The notes beneath the pieces were generated by a model. That model worked only from the letters and a program-made list of their open reading frames with translations. It was not told where the DNA came from and ran no database searches. From positions 48,637 to 112,636 of the forward strand of contig JAHEKY010000001.1 in NCBI GenBank assembly GCA_024644465.1: a stretch of DNA of 64,000 bases. Reading direction: 5' to 3'. The DNA is from Ilumatobacteraceae bacterium (lineage in GTDB: Bacteria; Actinomycetota; Acidimicrobiia; Acidimicrobiales; Ilumatobacteraceae). Below, piece after piece: positions 30,136 through 38,563 of this stretch (the stretch's first letter is position 1; each line of letters opens with the position of its first letter). The translations under genes and the position numbers were made by a program.

Positions 30136-30170
30136 GAGCGCCGCCGTCGTGCGGCGCTCTCGTCGTTTTC
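30136..30170 (+). terminator. Intrinsic terminator of rpsT
   Basis: GAGCGCCGC-CGTCGT-GCGGCGCTC forms a strong 9-bp stem, followed by TCGTCGTTTT. It starts 19 bp after the rpsT stop and is the clearest classical terminator in the window. Confidence 0.85.
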
Positions 30171-30213
30171 GAGCCCGGTCGGCGTCGCCGTCGTGTTACA
30201 GATGACGAGTGCG

Positions 30214-31170
30214 TCAGCGCAGCTTGGACAGGCGGGCGACGAGTACTTCCATCACGAGGTCGGCATCGAGGTCACGGGCACCGCGCAGGTCGAGGTCGGC
30301 CTGGGCGAGCAGGTCGATCGCCCGCTTGACATTGGCGCCACCGAGCCGACGGTAGTTCTGGAGCGCCTTCTTGGCCGGGTAGGGCGACTTGATGCCCGTC
30401 GCCGCCATCGCGTCCTGTTCGGACGCCACACCGGCACCGTCGAGCTTGGCGAGGTTGCCGTAGTGCGTGTGCAGGATCGACATGATCTGCAGCGGGTGGC
30501 GACCACCGGCATGCACCATCCGGCCGAGCAGGTCGAGCGCCTTGGTCGTGTTGCCGCTGTCGATCGCGTCGGTGAAGTCCCACGGCGGGACGCCGCCGGC
30601 GTCGCCGAGGAACGGCTCGATGTCGGCGAAGCTCAGCTTGCGGTCGACGCCGAACGTGCTGCGCAGTGTCGAGATGATGCCGTCGAGACGGCCGGCGTCC
30701 TCGCCGAGGAACTGGCCGAGTTGGGCGACCGCTCCCGCGTCGAGCCGCAGCCCGGTCGCGGTGATGTGGTCGCTCAGCCAGCTCTGCCGGTCCTTCGCCC
30801 GTGTCGGCGGTGTCGTGTTCGTGATCGTTCCGGCCGCCTTCACCGCATCGGTCAGCTTCTTCGCGATGCGCCCCTCGCCGCCGACGAGCACGACGTCCGA
30901 CGAGTCGAGTGGGTTGTCGAGGTACGCCAGCAACGGCGTCAGGTCCTCGGTGACGAACCTGCCGATGCCGCGGGCGACGATCACGCGACGGTCCGTGAGG
31001 AACGGCGGCGTCTGCGCAGCGTCGACCACATGGCGCACCTCGTACTCGTCGCCTTCGAACTCGTCGACCATCATCGAACGGTCGCCGTCGCCGACGAGGT
31101 CGCTCACGAGATCGTGGACCGCGGTCCGCAGGATCGATTCGTCGTCACCGGTCAGAAGATGTGTCACCAT
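30214..31170 (-). CDS. holA: DNA polymerase III delta subunit
   Basis: A 318-residue clamp-loader subunit that opens the beta clamp. I start at ATG 31170 (MVTHLLTGDDESILRTAVHD), which resembles the usual delta N-terminus; the upstream start at 31212 lies deeper in comEC. Typical segments are RRVIVARGIGRFVTEDLTPL, DRQSWLSDHITATGLRLDAG, the AGRLDGIISTLRSTFG helix and HPLQIMSILHTHYGNLAKL. It overlaps the 3' end of comEC by 26 bp. The comEC-holA-rpsT neighbourhood is conserved in actinobacteria. Confidence 0.9.
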   Translation of the reverse strand: MVTHLLTGDDESILRTAVHDLVSDLVGDGDRSMMVDEFEGDEYEVRHVVDAAQTPPFLTDRRVIVARGIGRFVTEDLTPLLAYLDNPLDSSDVVLVGGEGRIAKKLTDAVKAAGTITNTTPPTRAKDRQSWLSDHITATGLRLDAGAVAQLGQFLGEDAGRLDGIISTLRSTFGVDRKLSFADIEPFLGDAGGVPPWDFTDAIDSGNTTKALDLLGRMVHAGGRHPLQIMSILHTHYGNLAKLDGAGVASEQDAMAATGIKSPYPAKKALQNYRRLGGANVKRAIDLLAQADLDLRGARDLDADLVMEVLVARLSKLR

Positions 31171-32545
31171 GCCGGGTCTGATTCTTATCGCGTCCGCCCG
31201 GCGCCGCGACAATGACGGCCGCGACGGCCGCCAGGGTCGCCCAGCCGACCCATGACCACGGCGGGGCGGGTTCGAGACGCTCGCCGAGCAGCGCCACGGT
31301 GTCGACCCATCGCGTGCCGAACCGCGCCGGGAGCATCAGCGGGTCCGCGAGGGCGGGAACCCACCCCGCGAGCAACCCGGCCGGCATCCCGTAGAGCATC
31401 ACCGCGCCGGCGACCGGCACGGCCAGCAGGTTGGCGGGGATGCTGACGAGCGGGAGACGCCCGAACACGAGCACCGCCGGAACGACGACGCCAACCTGGG
31501 CTCCGAGCGTGATGCCGAGCGGCAGCGCGACGAACCCGAGCCGAGCGAACCGACGCGCCAGCCACGGCCCGACCGTGCTGACGCCGAGCGTCGCTCCGAC
31601 CGACAACCAGAACCCGATCGACCAGACGATCAGCGGGTCGACGAGCACGAGCCCGGTCACCGCCACGGCCAGGATCCGCAACGGGGCGCGTTCCCGGCCG
31701 GTCGCATAGGCGACAGCGGACAGTGACGCCATTGCGCCCGCGCGCATGATCGACGGCTCGAAGCGCGTCAGTGCGACGAACCACAGGATCAGCCCGACCG
31801 TGACGACGAGCCGCGGCCACGGTCGCAGCCGACGCAGTAGCGGCCCGCACGCGGCGAGCACGAAGCTGACGTTCTGGCCGGACACCGCCGTCAGATGCGA
31901 CAGACCGCTCGCCCGGAACCGGTTGATCATCTCGCGTGGCTGGTCGCGGTCGTCGCCGACGACGAGGCCGCGGAAGAGCGCTCCGTCGTCGGCCGGCAAC
32001 GTGGCCGCCGCGCGCTCGATCGCACCGCGGACCCGGTTCGAGGCGCGCGCCACCGCATCACCTGCGTTCTCGTCGCTCGCCCAGTCGAGCTCGAACTCCC
32101 CCACGACGTGCTGCCATGCGACCCGGCGGGCACGATCGGCGTCGAGCGGGGCGCGGCTGCCGCTCACCGCGATCCACTCGCCGCCACGCCACGTCCGCAC
32201 CCGCAGCTGCTGGGCGCGCCCGCGCGACCACACCTCGTACCGCTCCCCGTCGACGTCGAGAATCACACGGGTACTCGCCACATACGGCTGCGGGTCGTCG
32301 ACGACGCGCGCCCACCCCTCGAACGGGCCCAGCTCGTCCGGCGCGAGCCCGGCCCAGGCCCGCTCGGATCGCACCGCCCCCGCCAGGCACACCAGCATCA
32401 GCAGTGCGCACACGAACGCCGAGCGCCGGCGAGCCCACGTGCCGATGGCCGCAGCGGCGCCGATGGCGAACGCGATGTCGACACTGGCCGCCCAAATCGA
32501 CACCGTGGCGAGCACCGCAAGGATCACGACGACCTGGTCGTCCAC
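31145..32545 (-). CDS. comEC: ComEC/Rec2-type competence membrane protein, short form
   Basis: A 466-residue, strongly hydrophobic protein. The GTG at 32545 (VDDQVVVILAVLATVS) avoids overlap with the divergent gene; longer starts would run into it. A DUF4131-like N-terminal part with a soluble OB-like segment (about 55-130) precedes the competence channel domain (FRASGLSHLTAVSGQNVSFV, LTRFEPSIMRAGAMA). ComEC moves one DNA strand across the membrane in natural transformation. The protein ends after the last membrane helix at WVGWATLAAVAAVIVAA plus a short tail, so the C-terminal metallo-beta-lactamase domain of many ComEC proteins is absent. Confidence 0.87.
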   Translation of the reverse strand: MDDQVVVILAVLATVSIWAASVDIAFAIGAAAAIGTWARRRSAFVCALLMLVCLAGAVRSERAWAGLAPDELGPFEGWARVVDDPQPYVASTRVILDVDGERYEVWSRGRAQQLRVRTWRGGEWIAVSGSRAPLDADRARRVAWQHVVGEFELDWASDENAGDAVARASNRVRGAIERAAATLPADDGALFRGLVVGDDRDQPREMINRFRASGLSHLTAVSGQNVSFVLAACGPLLRRLRPWPRLVVTVGLILWFVALTRFEPSIMRAGAMASLSAVAYATGRERAPLRILAVAVTGLVLVDPLIVWSIGFWLSVGATLGVSTVGPWLARRFARLGFVALPLGITLGAQVGVVVPAVLVFGRLPLVSIPANLLAVPVAGAVMLYGMPAGLLAGWVPALADPLMLPARFGTRWVDTVALLGERLEPAPPWSWVGWATLAAVAAVIVAAPGGRDKNQTRHGDTSSDR

Positions 32546-32600
32546 GGTGTTTGCGCGTTGACCACCAACACCGATCGCGCTGCCGTACGATGGCGGCAAC

Positions 32601-33071
32601 GTGACGTCGTATTCTCCAGCCCCCCCGGGCATCACCCAACACCACCAGCAGGCGGGCTCACCGCTCGTCGACGGCCCGCGGTGGTACCGCACGCGCATCC
32701 GCGGCTGGGGTCCTGTGCTGGGTGTGCTGCTCCCCGCCGTGATCGGCGCGTTCGCCTACGCGTCGCTGCGCCTGTCGGACGCCGCATGGAGCGGCGCCGC
32801 CGGCCTGATCGGTGGCGTCTTGGCCGCACCCGGGCTGCTCGCTGCAGGGGCACCGTTCGGCGATCGGGGGCTGTATCCGGTCTCGATCGCAGCATCCGGC
32901 GTGATGTGGATGGCGGTCGGGCTGCTCGCCTCTCGGCGGGCGACGCGCAATCCGCTCGCGACGTGGGCCGACTACTGGCGCCACTACCTCTGGATGGCCG
33001 GAGGGATCTGGGTCGGCGCCGGAGTCGCGCTCGCCATCGCGACGGTCGTCGTCGGTGACCCGCTGTTCTGA
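32601..33071 (+). CDS. Small membrane protein, unknown function
   Basis: A 156-residue protein starting at GTG 32601. About 35 polar residues precede four predicted membrane helices (PVLGVLLPAVIGAFAYASL; GLIGGVLAAPGLLAAG; VSIAASGVMWMAVGLLA; MAGGIWVGAGVALAIATVVV). I do not recognise the family. It lies between, and on the opposite strand to, comEC and comEA, with a 55-bp divergent gap to comEC and 6 bp to the convergent comEA. A role in competence cannot be inferred from position alone. Confidence 0.65.
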   Translation: MTSYSPAPPGITQHHQQAGSPLVDGPRWYRTRIRGWGPVLGVLLPAVIGAFAYASLRLSDAAWSGAAGLIGGVLAAPGLLAAGAPFGDRGLYPVSIAASGVMWMAVGLLASRRATRNPLATWADYWRHYLWMAGGIWVGAGVALAIATVVVGDPLF

Positions 33072-33077
33072 CGCAGC

Positions 33078-33779
33078 TCACGTCGTCACGAGATCTCGGA
33101 ACGACGCCAGCTTCGCCGGCCCGATCCCCGGAACCCGCTCGAGGTCGTCGACGGTCAGGAACGGACCATTGCGCTCGCGTTCCGCGACGATCGCGGCGGA
33201 TGTCGCGGGCCCGACGCCGGGCAGCGTTTCGAGATCGGTCGCCGACGCACGGTTGACGTCGATCGGCCCGGCTGGCGCGTTCGGTGACCCGATCGCCGGT
33301 GGCCCGGCGATCTCCTCGCCGACGACCGGGACGTAGACGCGCGACCCGTCCGTCACGGCCGCGGCCAGGTTCAGGGCGTCCGCATCGGCGTCGGCGCCGG
33401 CGCCGCCCGCCGCCTCGATCGCGTCGAGCACGCGGTCGCCGCTGTCGAGCCGGTAGACGCCGGGCGCGATCACCGCCCCTGCGACGTGAACGGTGATCGC
33501 GCCGTCGGGCCGGGCCGTGGGCGTCGCCGGCGGGGCGATCGTCGGTACGGCGACCGTGGGGACCGCGGTCGCACGCGGCAGCGCTGCCTCGCTCGGCGGC
33601 GGAGGTGTCCGGACGAGCCAGTACGCCCCGGCACACACGATCGCGACCGCACCGGCCGAGACGACGAGGCGCGCCACGCCGAACCAGTCGAGCCACGCCA
33701 CCGCCCGCTCGACGAGGCGCGTCGGCGGTGCAGGACGAACCGGTGGTGAGGTGGTGTCCGAGCGTTCCCGGATCTCCAT
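33078..33779 (-). CDS. comEA: ComEA-type DNA-binding protein
   Basis: A 233-residue protein. I choose ATG 33779 (MEIRERSDTTS), since GGAGGT lies 6 bases upstream. A cytoplasmic tail and one membrane helix (about 40-62, VVSAGAVAIVCAGAYWLV) lead to a proline/alanine linker. An SLBB domain follows (ITVHVAGAVIAPGVYRLDSG), then the paired helix-hairpin-helix DNA-binding motifs at the end (IDVNRASATDLETLPGVGPA and LERVPGIGPAKLASFRD). It captures DNA outside the membrane and passes it to ComEC. Together with the comEC gene it suggests a DNA uptake system, although pilus genes are not in the window. Confidence 0.93.
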   Translation of the reverse strand: MEIRERSDTTSPPVRPAPPTRLVERAVAWLDWFGVARLVVSAGAVAIVCAGAYWLVRTPPPPSEAALPRATAVPTVAVPTIAPPATPTARPDGAITVHVAGAVIAPGVYRLDSGDRVLDAIEAAGGAGADADADALNLAAAVTDGSRVYVPVVGEEIAGPPAIGSPNAPAGPIDVNRASATDLETLPGVGPATSAAIVAERERNGPFLTVDDLERVPGIGPAKLASFRDLVTT

Positions 33780-33876
33780 GATCGACCTCCTTCGATGTCG
33801 CGCCACGGGCGCGAGGGAGACATCAGGAGGAAGTCGGTACGGTCACGCTACCGCCGCCACGGGAACGCGTGAACGT

Positions 33877-34839
33877 TCAACCGGACGAGCAGGCGCGCCA
33901 GAATGCCCGATAGCTGGGGTACTCGATCGCCTCGACGACCCAGCCGGAATCGACGAGCTCGGCGTGCAGCCTGGGCAGGTTGCGCCACGGCACGCCCATG
34001 TCGACGTGGTGCGCGAGATGCCAACCGGTGTGGTACGGCACCATCCAGAAGCGCGCCAACGGTGACTGGTGAACCACGTGGGTCGTCTCGCGCCGGTCGC
34101 GTGAGCGCACCATGCCGCCGTGTTCGGCGATCGCCCGGAGCCGATTCAACACTCGCCAGATCGTCGACCACGACACGAACCAGACGACGTAGGCGAGCGG
34201 CCGCATGAAGACGATCGACGTGGCGAGGAGCACGACGTGCACGGCGAGGATGTAGCGCGCTTCGGCCTGACCGCGCCGCAGCGAGCGGAGCAGCCCCCGG
34301 AAGATCTTCACCGCGCTGACGCCGGTTGCGTCGCGACGCAACTTGCGGTGCCAGGAGTCGCGCGGGATCGGGTAGCCGGCATACAGCGCGGCGTCCGGTT
34401 CCTCGGGACCCATTTCGTCACGGTGGTGGGCGAAGTGCGCACGCCGGTACGCGAGCATCGGCGAGAACGTCGGGTAGGACAGCAGCCAGCGGCCAACGGC
34501 GTCGTTCGCGGCCCGATTCGTGAACAGCAGCCGGTGCGCCGCCTCGTGGCCGAGAATGTTGAGGCAGACATGGCCCCGGCCCATCAAGACGAAGGCGAGC
34601 AGGTACGACCACCAGGTGTGCAGCCACGCGGCTGCGACGACGACGCCGAACGTCTGCAGGAGGCATCCGATGACGGTCAGGGCGCTGCGGGCGTCGGAGA
34701 AACGGCGCAGTTCGTCGCGCAGCGCCCGAGTCGGCTTCCCGCGATCGTTCAACCGGTCGGTCGGCAGCACGTCGGGCAGCGCCGCAGGCGGCGGCACCAT
34801 CGTGGCGACCGTCCCGACGTTCGTACCCGACTCGGTCAT
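33877..34839 (-). CDS. Membrane fatty acid desaturase family protein
   Basis: A 320-residue membrane protein with the three di-iron histidine boxes: HEAAHR (about 108), HFAHHR (about 145) and HTGWHLAHHVD (about 272). Hydrophobic helices flank the boxes. I prefer ATG 34839 (MTESGTNVG), because an AGAGGGGA element lies upstream; a GTG at 34866 is possible. Such enzymes use O2 to add double bonds or hydroxyls to fatty acids or carotenoids. It follows the thioredoxin-like gene by 31 bp on the same strand. Confidence 0.88.
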   Translation of the reverse strand: MTESGTNVGTVATMVPPPAALPDVLPTDRLNDRGKPTRALRDELRRFSDARSALTVIGCLLQTFGVVVAAAWLHTWWSYLLAFVLMGRGHVCLNILGHEAAHRLLFTNRAANDAVGRWLLSYPTFSPMLAYRRAHFAHHRDEMGPEEPDAALYAGYPIPRDSWHRKLRRDATGVSAVKIFRGLLRSLRRGQAEARYILAVHVVLLATSIVFMRPLAYVVWFVSWSTIWRVLNRLRAIAEHGGMVRSRDRRETTHVVHQSPLARFWMVPYHTGWHLAHHVDMGVPWRNLPRLHAELVDSGWVVEAIEYPSYRAFWRACSSG

Positions 34840-34870
34840 CGCAGTCGCAGTCCCCTCTGGCCGCACCCGC

Positions 34871-35578
34871 TCAGTAGAGCCGGGCGGTCAACTTCCTTCG
34901 GTAGTCGGCTGTGCGCGGGTCGTCGGCGCCCATCAGCTCCAAGATGTCGATGAACTTCTGGCGTGCATCGTCGTCGGTCTTCACATCGTCGAGCAACGCC
35001 GTGAGTTGCTCGTCGTAGTCGTCACTCGGGGCGTGGCCGACCCGGGCGGACGCCGCGACCTTGCGGGTGCGATCGGACTCCGGAATCCGGGCGAGCAGCT
35101 GCAGTGCCTCGTCGGTGTCACCGGCCGCGACGAGCAACTCGCCGAGCGCGACGATCGCGTCCTCGTTGCCCGGCTCCATCTCCAGCGCCGTGCGCAGACT
35201 GTCCTCGTCGCCCGCGGTGATCAGCTCCGACACGGCGACATCAGACGCGCTCGGCAGCAGCGACTCGACGAACTCCTTGACGACGTGCTCCGGATACGAC
35301 CCGGTGAAGCCGTTGACGATCGCGCCGTCCTTCATCGCGTAGACCGCAGGGATCGATTGCACCTGGAACGCCTGGCTGAGTGCCGGGTTCTCGTCGACGT
35401 TGACCTTCACGAGGACGACCGCGCCGTCGGTCGCGTCGACGACGCGCTCGATGATCGGGCCGAGCGTCTTGCACGGGCCGCACCACGGCGCCCACAGGTC
35501 GACGACGACCGGCACCGACTTGGACTTCTCGATCACGTCGGTCTCGAAGGTTGCATCGGTGACATCGATTGCCGTCAT
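34871..35578 (-). CDS. Thioredoxin-TPR protein (CnoX/YbbN-like)
   Basis: A 235-residue protein. The thioredoxin domain (1-108) has VVVDLWAPWCGPCKTLGPI with an intact WCGPC site and the cis-Pro segment QSIPAVYAMKDG. The C-terminal half (115-235) is helical and TPR-like (EDSLRTALEMEPGNEDAIVA, LLVAAGDTDEALQLLARIP). This architecture matches CnoX/YbbN, a holdase that protects proteins from oxidative aggregation, although here the redox cysteines are both present. It is the first gene of a pair with the desaturase. Confidence 0.88.
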   Translation of the reverse strand: MTAIDVTDATFETDVIEKSKSVPVVVDLWAPWCGPCKTLGPIIERVVDATDGAVVLVKVNVDENPALSQAFQVQSIPAVYAMKDGAIVNGFTGSYPEHVVKEFVESLLPSASDVAVSELITAGDEDSLRTALEMEPGNEDAIVALGELLVAAGDTDEALQLLARIPESDRTRKVAASARVGHAPSDDYDEQLTALLDDVKTDDDARQKFIDILELMGADDPRTADYRRKLTARLY

Positions 35579-35680
35579 GACTCCAGGCTACCGAACGACC
35601 CCGTGATCGCCAGTTGCAGCCGGCCGCCACCGGACACGCGAGGCCGTGACTTCCGTCGCCGGTCGCTACCCTCGGCGGTG

Positions 35681-36616
35681 ATGAACGACGAGGTGGGTGC
35701 CGAGCGCCCCGACGGCGAGGTGAGCGCCGAGCCGACGACCGACTACGCGTGGCTGACGCAGGAGTCGATGCTGCACGAGCCGGTGCTGATCGTGATGCTG
35801 ACCGGGTGGATCGACGCCGCCGGCGCCGCAGCCGACGCTGCGTCGGCGGTCGGAGACGAGTGCGGCATCGTCCCGCTGATCCGCTTCGACGACGACACGT
35901 TCATCGACTACCGGGCGCGACGACCCACGATGGAGCTGCGCGACGGCGTCAACAGCAACCTCGTGTGGAACCACATCGAGCTCGGCGCCGGGCGCTCCCC
36001 CGCAGGGCGCGACGTGCTGTTGCTGACCGGCCCGGAGCCCGACATGCGCTGGCGACGGTTCGCGACCTGCGTCGGCGACCTCGCCGTCGAACTCGGCGTC
36101 ACGCAGATGATCGGCTTCGGCGCATATCCGTTCGCAGCGCCCCACACCCGCGAGCCGCGGCTGTCCTGTTCCTCACCGTCGACCGACGTGCTCGGCAGCG
36201 TGACGTTCGCACGGAGCTCGGTCGACGTCCCCGCCGGCATGGCGGCTGCGTTGGAACACACGCTGCACGCCCGCAAGATCCCGGCGCTCGGGATCTGGGC
36301 ACAGGTCCCGCACTACGTGTCTGCGATGTCGTACCCGGCCTCTTCGGTCGCACTGCTCGAGGGCCTCGAAGAGGCCACGGGCATCGTCGTCGACGGCACC
36401 GACCTCCGCAACGAAGTCGAGATCCAACGCGAACGCATCGACCGGATGGTCGCGGACAACACCGAGCACGACGCGATGATCAAGCAGCTCGAGGCGCTCC
36501 ACGACGCCGCACTCGAAGACGACGCCGACGCAGCACGAGCGGCCGCGGAGATGCGCCTCAAGTCCGGCGACGAGATCGCCGAGGAGATCCAGGAGTTCCT
36601 CCGGGACCAGGACTGA
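35681..36616 (+). CDS. PAC2-family protein
   Basis: A 311-residue protein of the PAC2 (proteasome assembly chaperone-like) superfamily found in actinobacteria. I use ATG 35681 (MNDEVGAERPDGEVS); the track's ORF starts far upstream inside other genes. The core shows PVLIVMLTGWIDAAGAA, FIDYRARRPTMELRDG, VLLLTGPEPDMRWRRF and YVSAMSYPASSVALLEGLEE. The C-terminus is an acidic helical stretch (LEALHDAALEDDADAARAAA) that may form a coiled coil. Bacterial roles remain unclear. Confidence 0.85.
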   Translation: MNDEVGAERPDGEVSAEPTTDYAWLTQESMLHEPVLIVMLTGWIDAAGAAADAASAVGDECGIVPLIRFDDDTFIDYRARRPTMELRDGVNSNLVWNHIELGAGRSPAGRDVLLLTGPEPDMRWRRFATCVGDLAVELGVTQMIGFGAYPFAAPHTREPRLSCSSPSTDVLGSVTFARSSVDVPAGMAAALEHTLHARKIPALGIWAQVPHYVSAMSYPASSVALLEGLEEATGIVVDGTDLRNEVEIQRERIDRMVADNTEHDAMIKQLEALHDAALEDDADAARAAAEMRLKSGDEIAEEIQEFLRDQD

Positions 36617-36665
36617 CCCCGCCGGGTCGTCGTGACGGACACGACTACGACTCGGGCGGCGCGCG

Positions 36666-37703
36666 ATGAGTACGGTCGCCGGCATGAAGATCGACGGCAC
36701 CATCGGGACGGACCTGGGCACGGTCGCGCCGGACGCGCTCGACGCGGAAGCGGCCGGATACTCGGGGGCATGGACGGCCGAGACGTCCCACGACCCGTTC
36801 CTCCCGCTCGTCCTCGCAGCCGAGCACACGACGCAACTCGAGATCGGCACGTCGATCGCGGTCGCGTTCGCGCGCAATCCGATGACGCTCGCCCACACCG
36901 CCTGGGACCTCCAGGCGTACTCCGGCGGGCGGTTCGTCCTCGGTCTCGGCAGCCAGATCAAGCCCCACATCACGAAGCGGTTCTCGATGGAGTGGAGCAG
37001 GCCGGCGGCGCGGATGCGCGAGATGATCCTGGCGATCCGCGCGATCTGGGACACCTGGCTGACCGGCGAGAAACTCGCGTTCCGCGGCGAGTTCTACACG
37101 CACACGCTGATGACGCCGTTCTTCACGCCGCCCGCCCGCGACCTCGACGGGTTCGGGCCGCCGAAGATCTTCCTCGCCGGCGTCGGTGAGCTGATGACCG
37201 AGACCGCCGGGGAGGTGTGCGACGGCTTCATCTGCCACGGCTTCACCACCGAAAAGTACCTGCGTGAGGTGACGGTCCCCGCGCTCGAGCGGGGCCGCGC
37301 GAAGGCCGGCAAGACGATGGAGGATTTCGAGATCGTCGGCCCGTCGTTCGTCGTGACCGGCACGACCGACGACGACGTCGCGAAAGCGGCGACGGCGACC
37401 CGGCAGCAGATCGCGTTCTACGGGTCGACACCGTCGTACCGCAACGTCCTCGACATCCACGGATGGGGTGGACTGCAGGACGAACTCAACGGATTGTCGA
37501 AGCAGGGCGAATGGGAGCGGATGGGGACGCTGATCGACGACGAGATCCTCAACACGTTCGCCGTCGTCGGGGCACCCGAGGAGATCGCGCCGGAGTTGTC
37601 GAAACGATACGGCGACGTCATCCAGCGGCTCAGCTTCTACGCCCCGTACGCCAGCGATCCCGAGCGGTGGGGACCGGTGATGGATGCGCTGAAGGCGGTC
37701 TGA
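36666..37703 (+). CDS. F420-type luciferase-like (LLM) oxidoreductase
   Basis: A 345-residue TIM-barrel oxidoreductase of the bacterial luciferase-like group. Markers are FLPLVLAAEHTTQLEIGTSI, RNPMTLAHTAWDLQAYSGGR, FVLGLGSQIKPHITKRF and PKIFLAGVGELMTETAGEVC. It resembles the TIGR03617-type subgroup, whose members are predicted to use coenzyme F420; the natural substrate is unknown. Start is ATG 36666; an internal ATG at 36684 (MKIDGTIG) is an equally plausible start. It stands alone between PAC2 and the convergent phzF-like gene. Confidence 0.88.
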   Translation: MSTVAGMKIDGTIGTDLGTVAPDALDAEAAGYSGAWTAETSHDPFLPLVLAAEHTTQLEIGTSIAVAFARNPMTLAHTAWDLQAYSGGRFVLGLGSQIKPHITKRFSMEWSRPAARMREMILAIRAIWDTWLTGEKLAFRGEFYTHTLMTPFFTPPARDLDGFGPPKIFLAGVGELMTETAGEVCDGFICHGFTTEKYLREVTVPALERGRAKAGKTMEDFEIVGPSFVVTGTTDDDVAKAATATRQQIAFYGSTPSYRNVLDIHGWGGLQDELNGLSKQGEWERMGTLIDDEILNTFAVVGAPEEIAPELSKRYGDVIQRLSFYAPYASDPERWGPVMDALKAV

Positions 37704-37715
37704 CCGCACCGCCGA

Positions 37716-38552
37716 TCAGACGGCGATCATCCCCGTCACCCGGAGCGTCGCCTCGCCGCCGACCCAGATGTCGTCTCCGATCCGGTCGACGTGGACCCGG
37801 CCGCGCCGGCCGAGCGCGGTGCCCTGCGCCGCGACATACGGCGGCGACAGCGTGCCGTTGCCGAGGAGCCACTGCGCGACCGATGCGTTGAGGCTGCCGG
37901 TCACCGGGTCCTCCCGGATCATCCCGGTCGGGTCGTTGAAGAACGCGCGCACCTCGATCGCGCACGGCGAACCGGGCGCGTGGAGCCCGACCAGCCCGAC
38001 GTCGAAGTGCTGCATCCGGCGCGCGGGCGGTTCGAGCGCGAGCACCGCCTCGGCGTTCGCGAGCTGGATCCCCATCCATCCCGGCCCGTTGTCGATCCAT
38101 TGCGCGGCGACCACGTCGTCCTGCTCCAGACCGAGCACGAATGCCGCCTCCGCGAGCTCGGCGGGTGCGACCGGCTCGAATCGGACCATCGGCGGCGCGG
38201 CGAACGCCAGCTGATCTCCGGTCCGCCGGATGGGGATCAGACCCGCGCCGCACTCCTGGACGATGGCGTCCGGCCGGTGTGCGACGCCACCAGCGGCAAG
38301 CCATGCCGCGCACGAGCCCAGCGTCGGATGCCCGGCGAAGGGCAGCTCCGCGGCCGGTGCGAAGATCCGCACCCGATAGTCAGCGTCGGCACTCGTCGGG
38401 GCGAGCAGGAACGCCGCCTCGGAGAGGTTCGTCCACCGCGTGATCGAGGCCATCTCCGTCGCGGTGAGGTCGTCGGCGTCGTGCACGACGGCGAGCGGGT
38501 TGCCGAAGAACGGCTCGGATGCGAAGACATCGACCTGGTGGAAGACGTGCAT
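37716..38552 (-). CDS. PhzF-family isomerase-like protein
   Basis: A 278-residue protein of the PhzF/diaminopimelate-epimerase fold. The start is MHVFHQVDVFASEPFFGNPL, the usual PhzF N-terminus. FAGHPTLGSCAAWL and EDPVTGSLNASVAQWLLG are the conserved loops at the active site; the catalytic glutamate probably lies near residue 45 (LSEAAFLL). Members isomerise small acids, as in phenazine biosynthesis. Nothing else here suggests phenazines. It follows the metal transporter gene by 11 bp on the same strand. Confidence 0.9.
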   Translation of the reverse strand: MHVFHQVDVFASEPFFGNPLAVVHDADDLTATEMASITRWTNLSEAAFLLAPTSADADYRVRIFAPAAELPFAGHPTLGSCAAWLAAGGVAHRPDAIVQECGAGLIPIRRTGDQLAFAAPPMVRFEPVAPAELAEAAFVLGLEQDDVVAAQWIDNGPGWMGIQLANAEAVLALEPPARRMQHFDVGLVGLHAPGSPCAIEVRAFFNDPTGMIREDPVTGSLNASVAQWLLGNGTLSPPYVAAQGTALGRRGRVHVDRIGDDIWVGGEATLRVTGMIAV

Positions 38553-38563
38553 CGGTCTGCTCG

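Noticed and set aside
37716-38552. Phenazine biosynthesis from the PhzF-like gene
   Set aside because: No other phz gene is near, and PhzF-family proteins are widespread isomerase-like proteins of unknown role.
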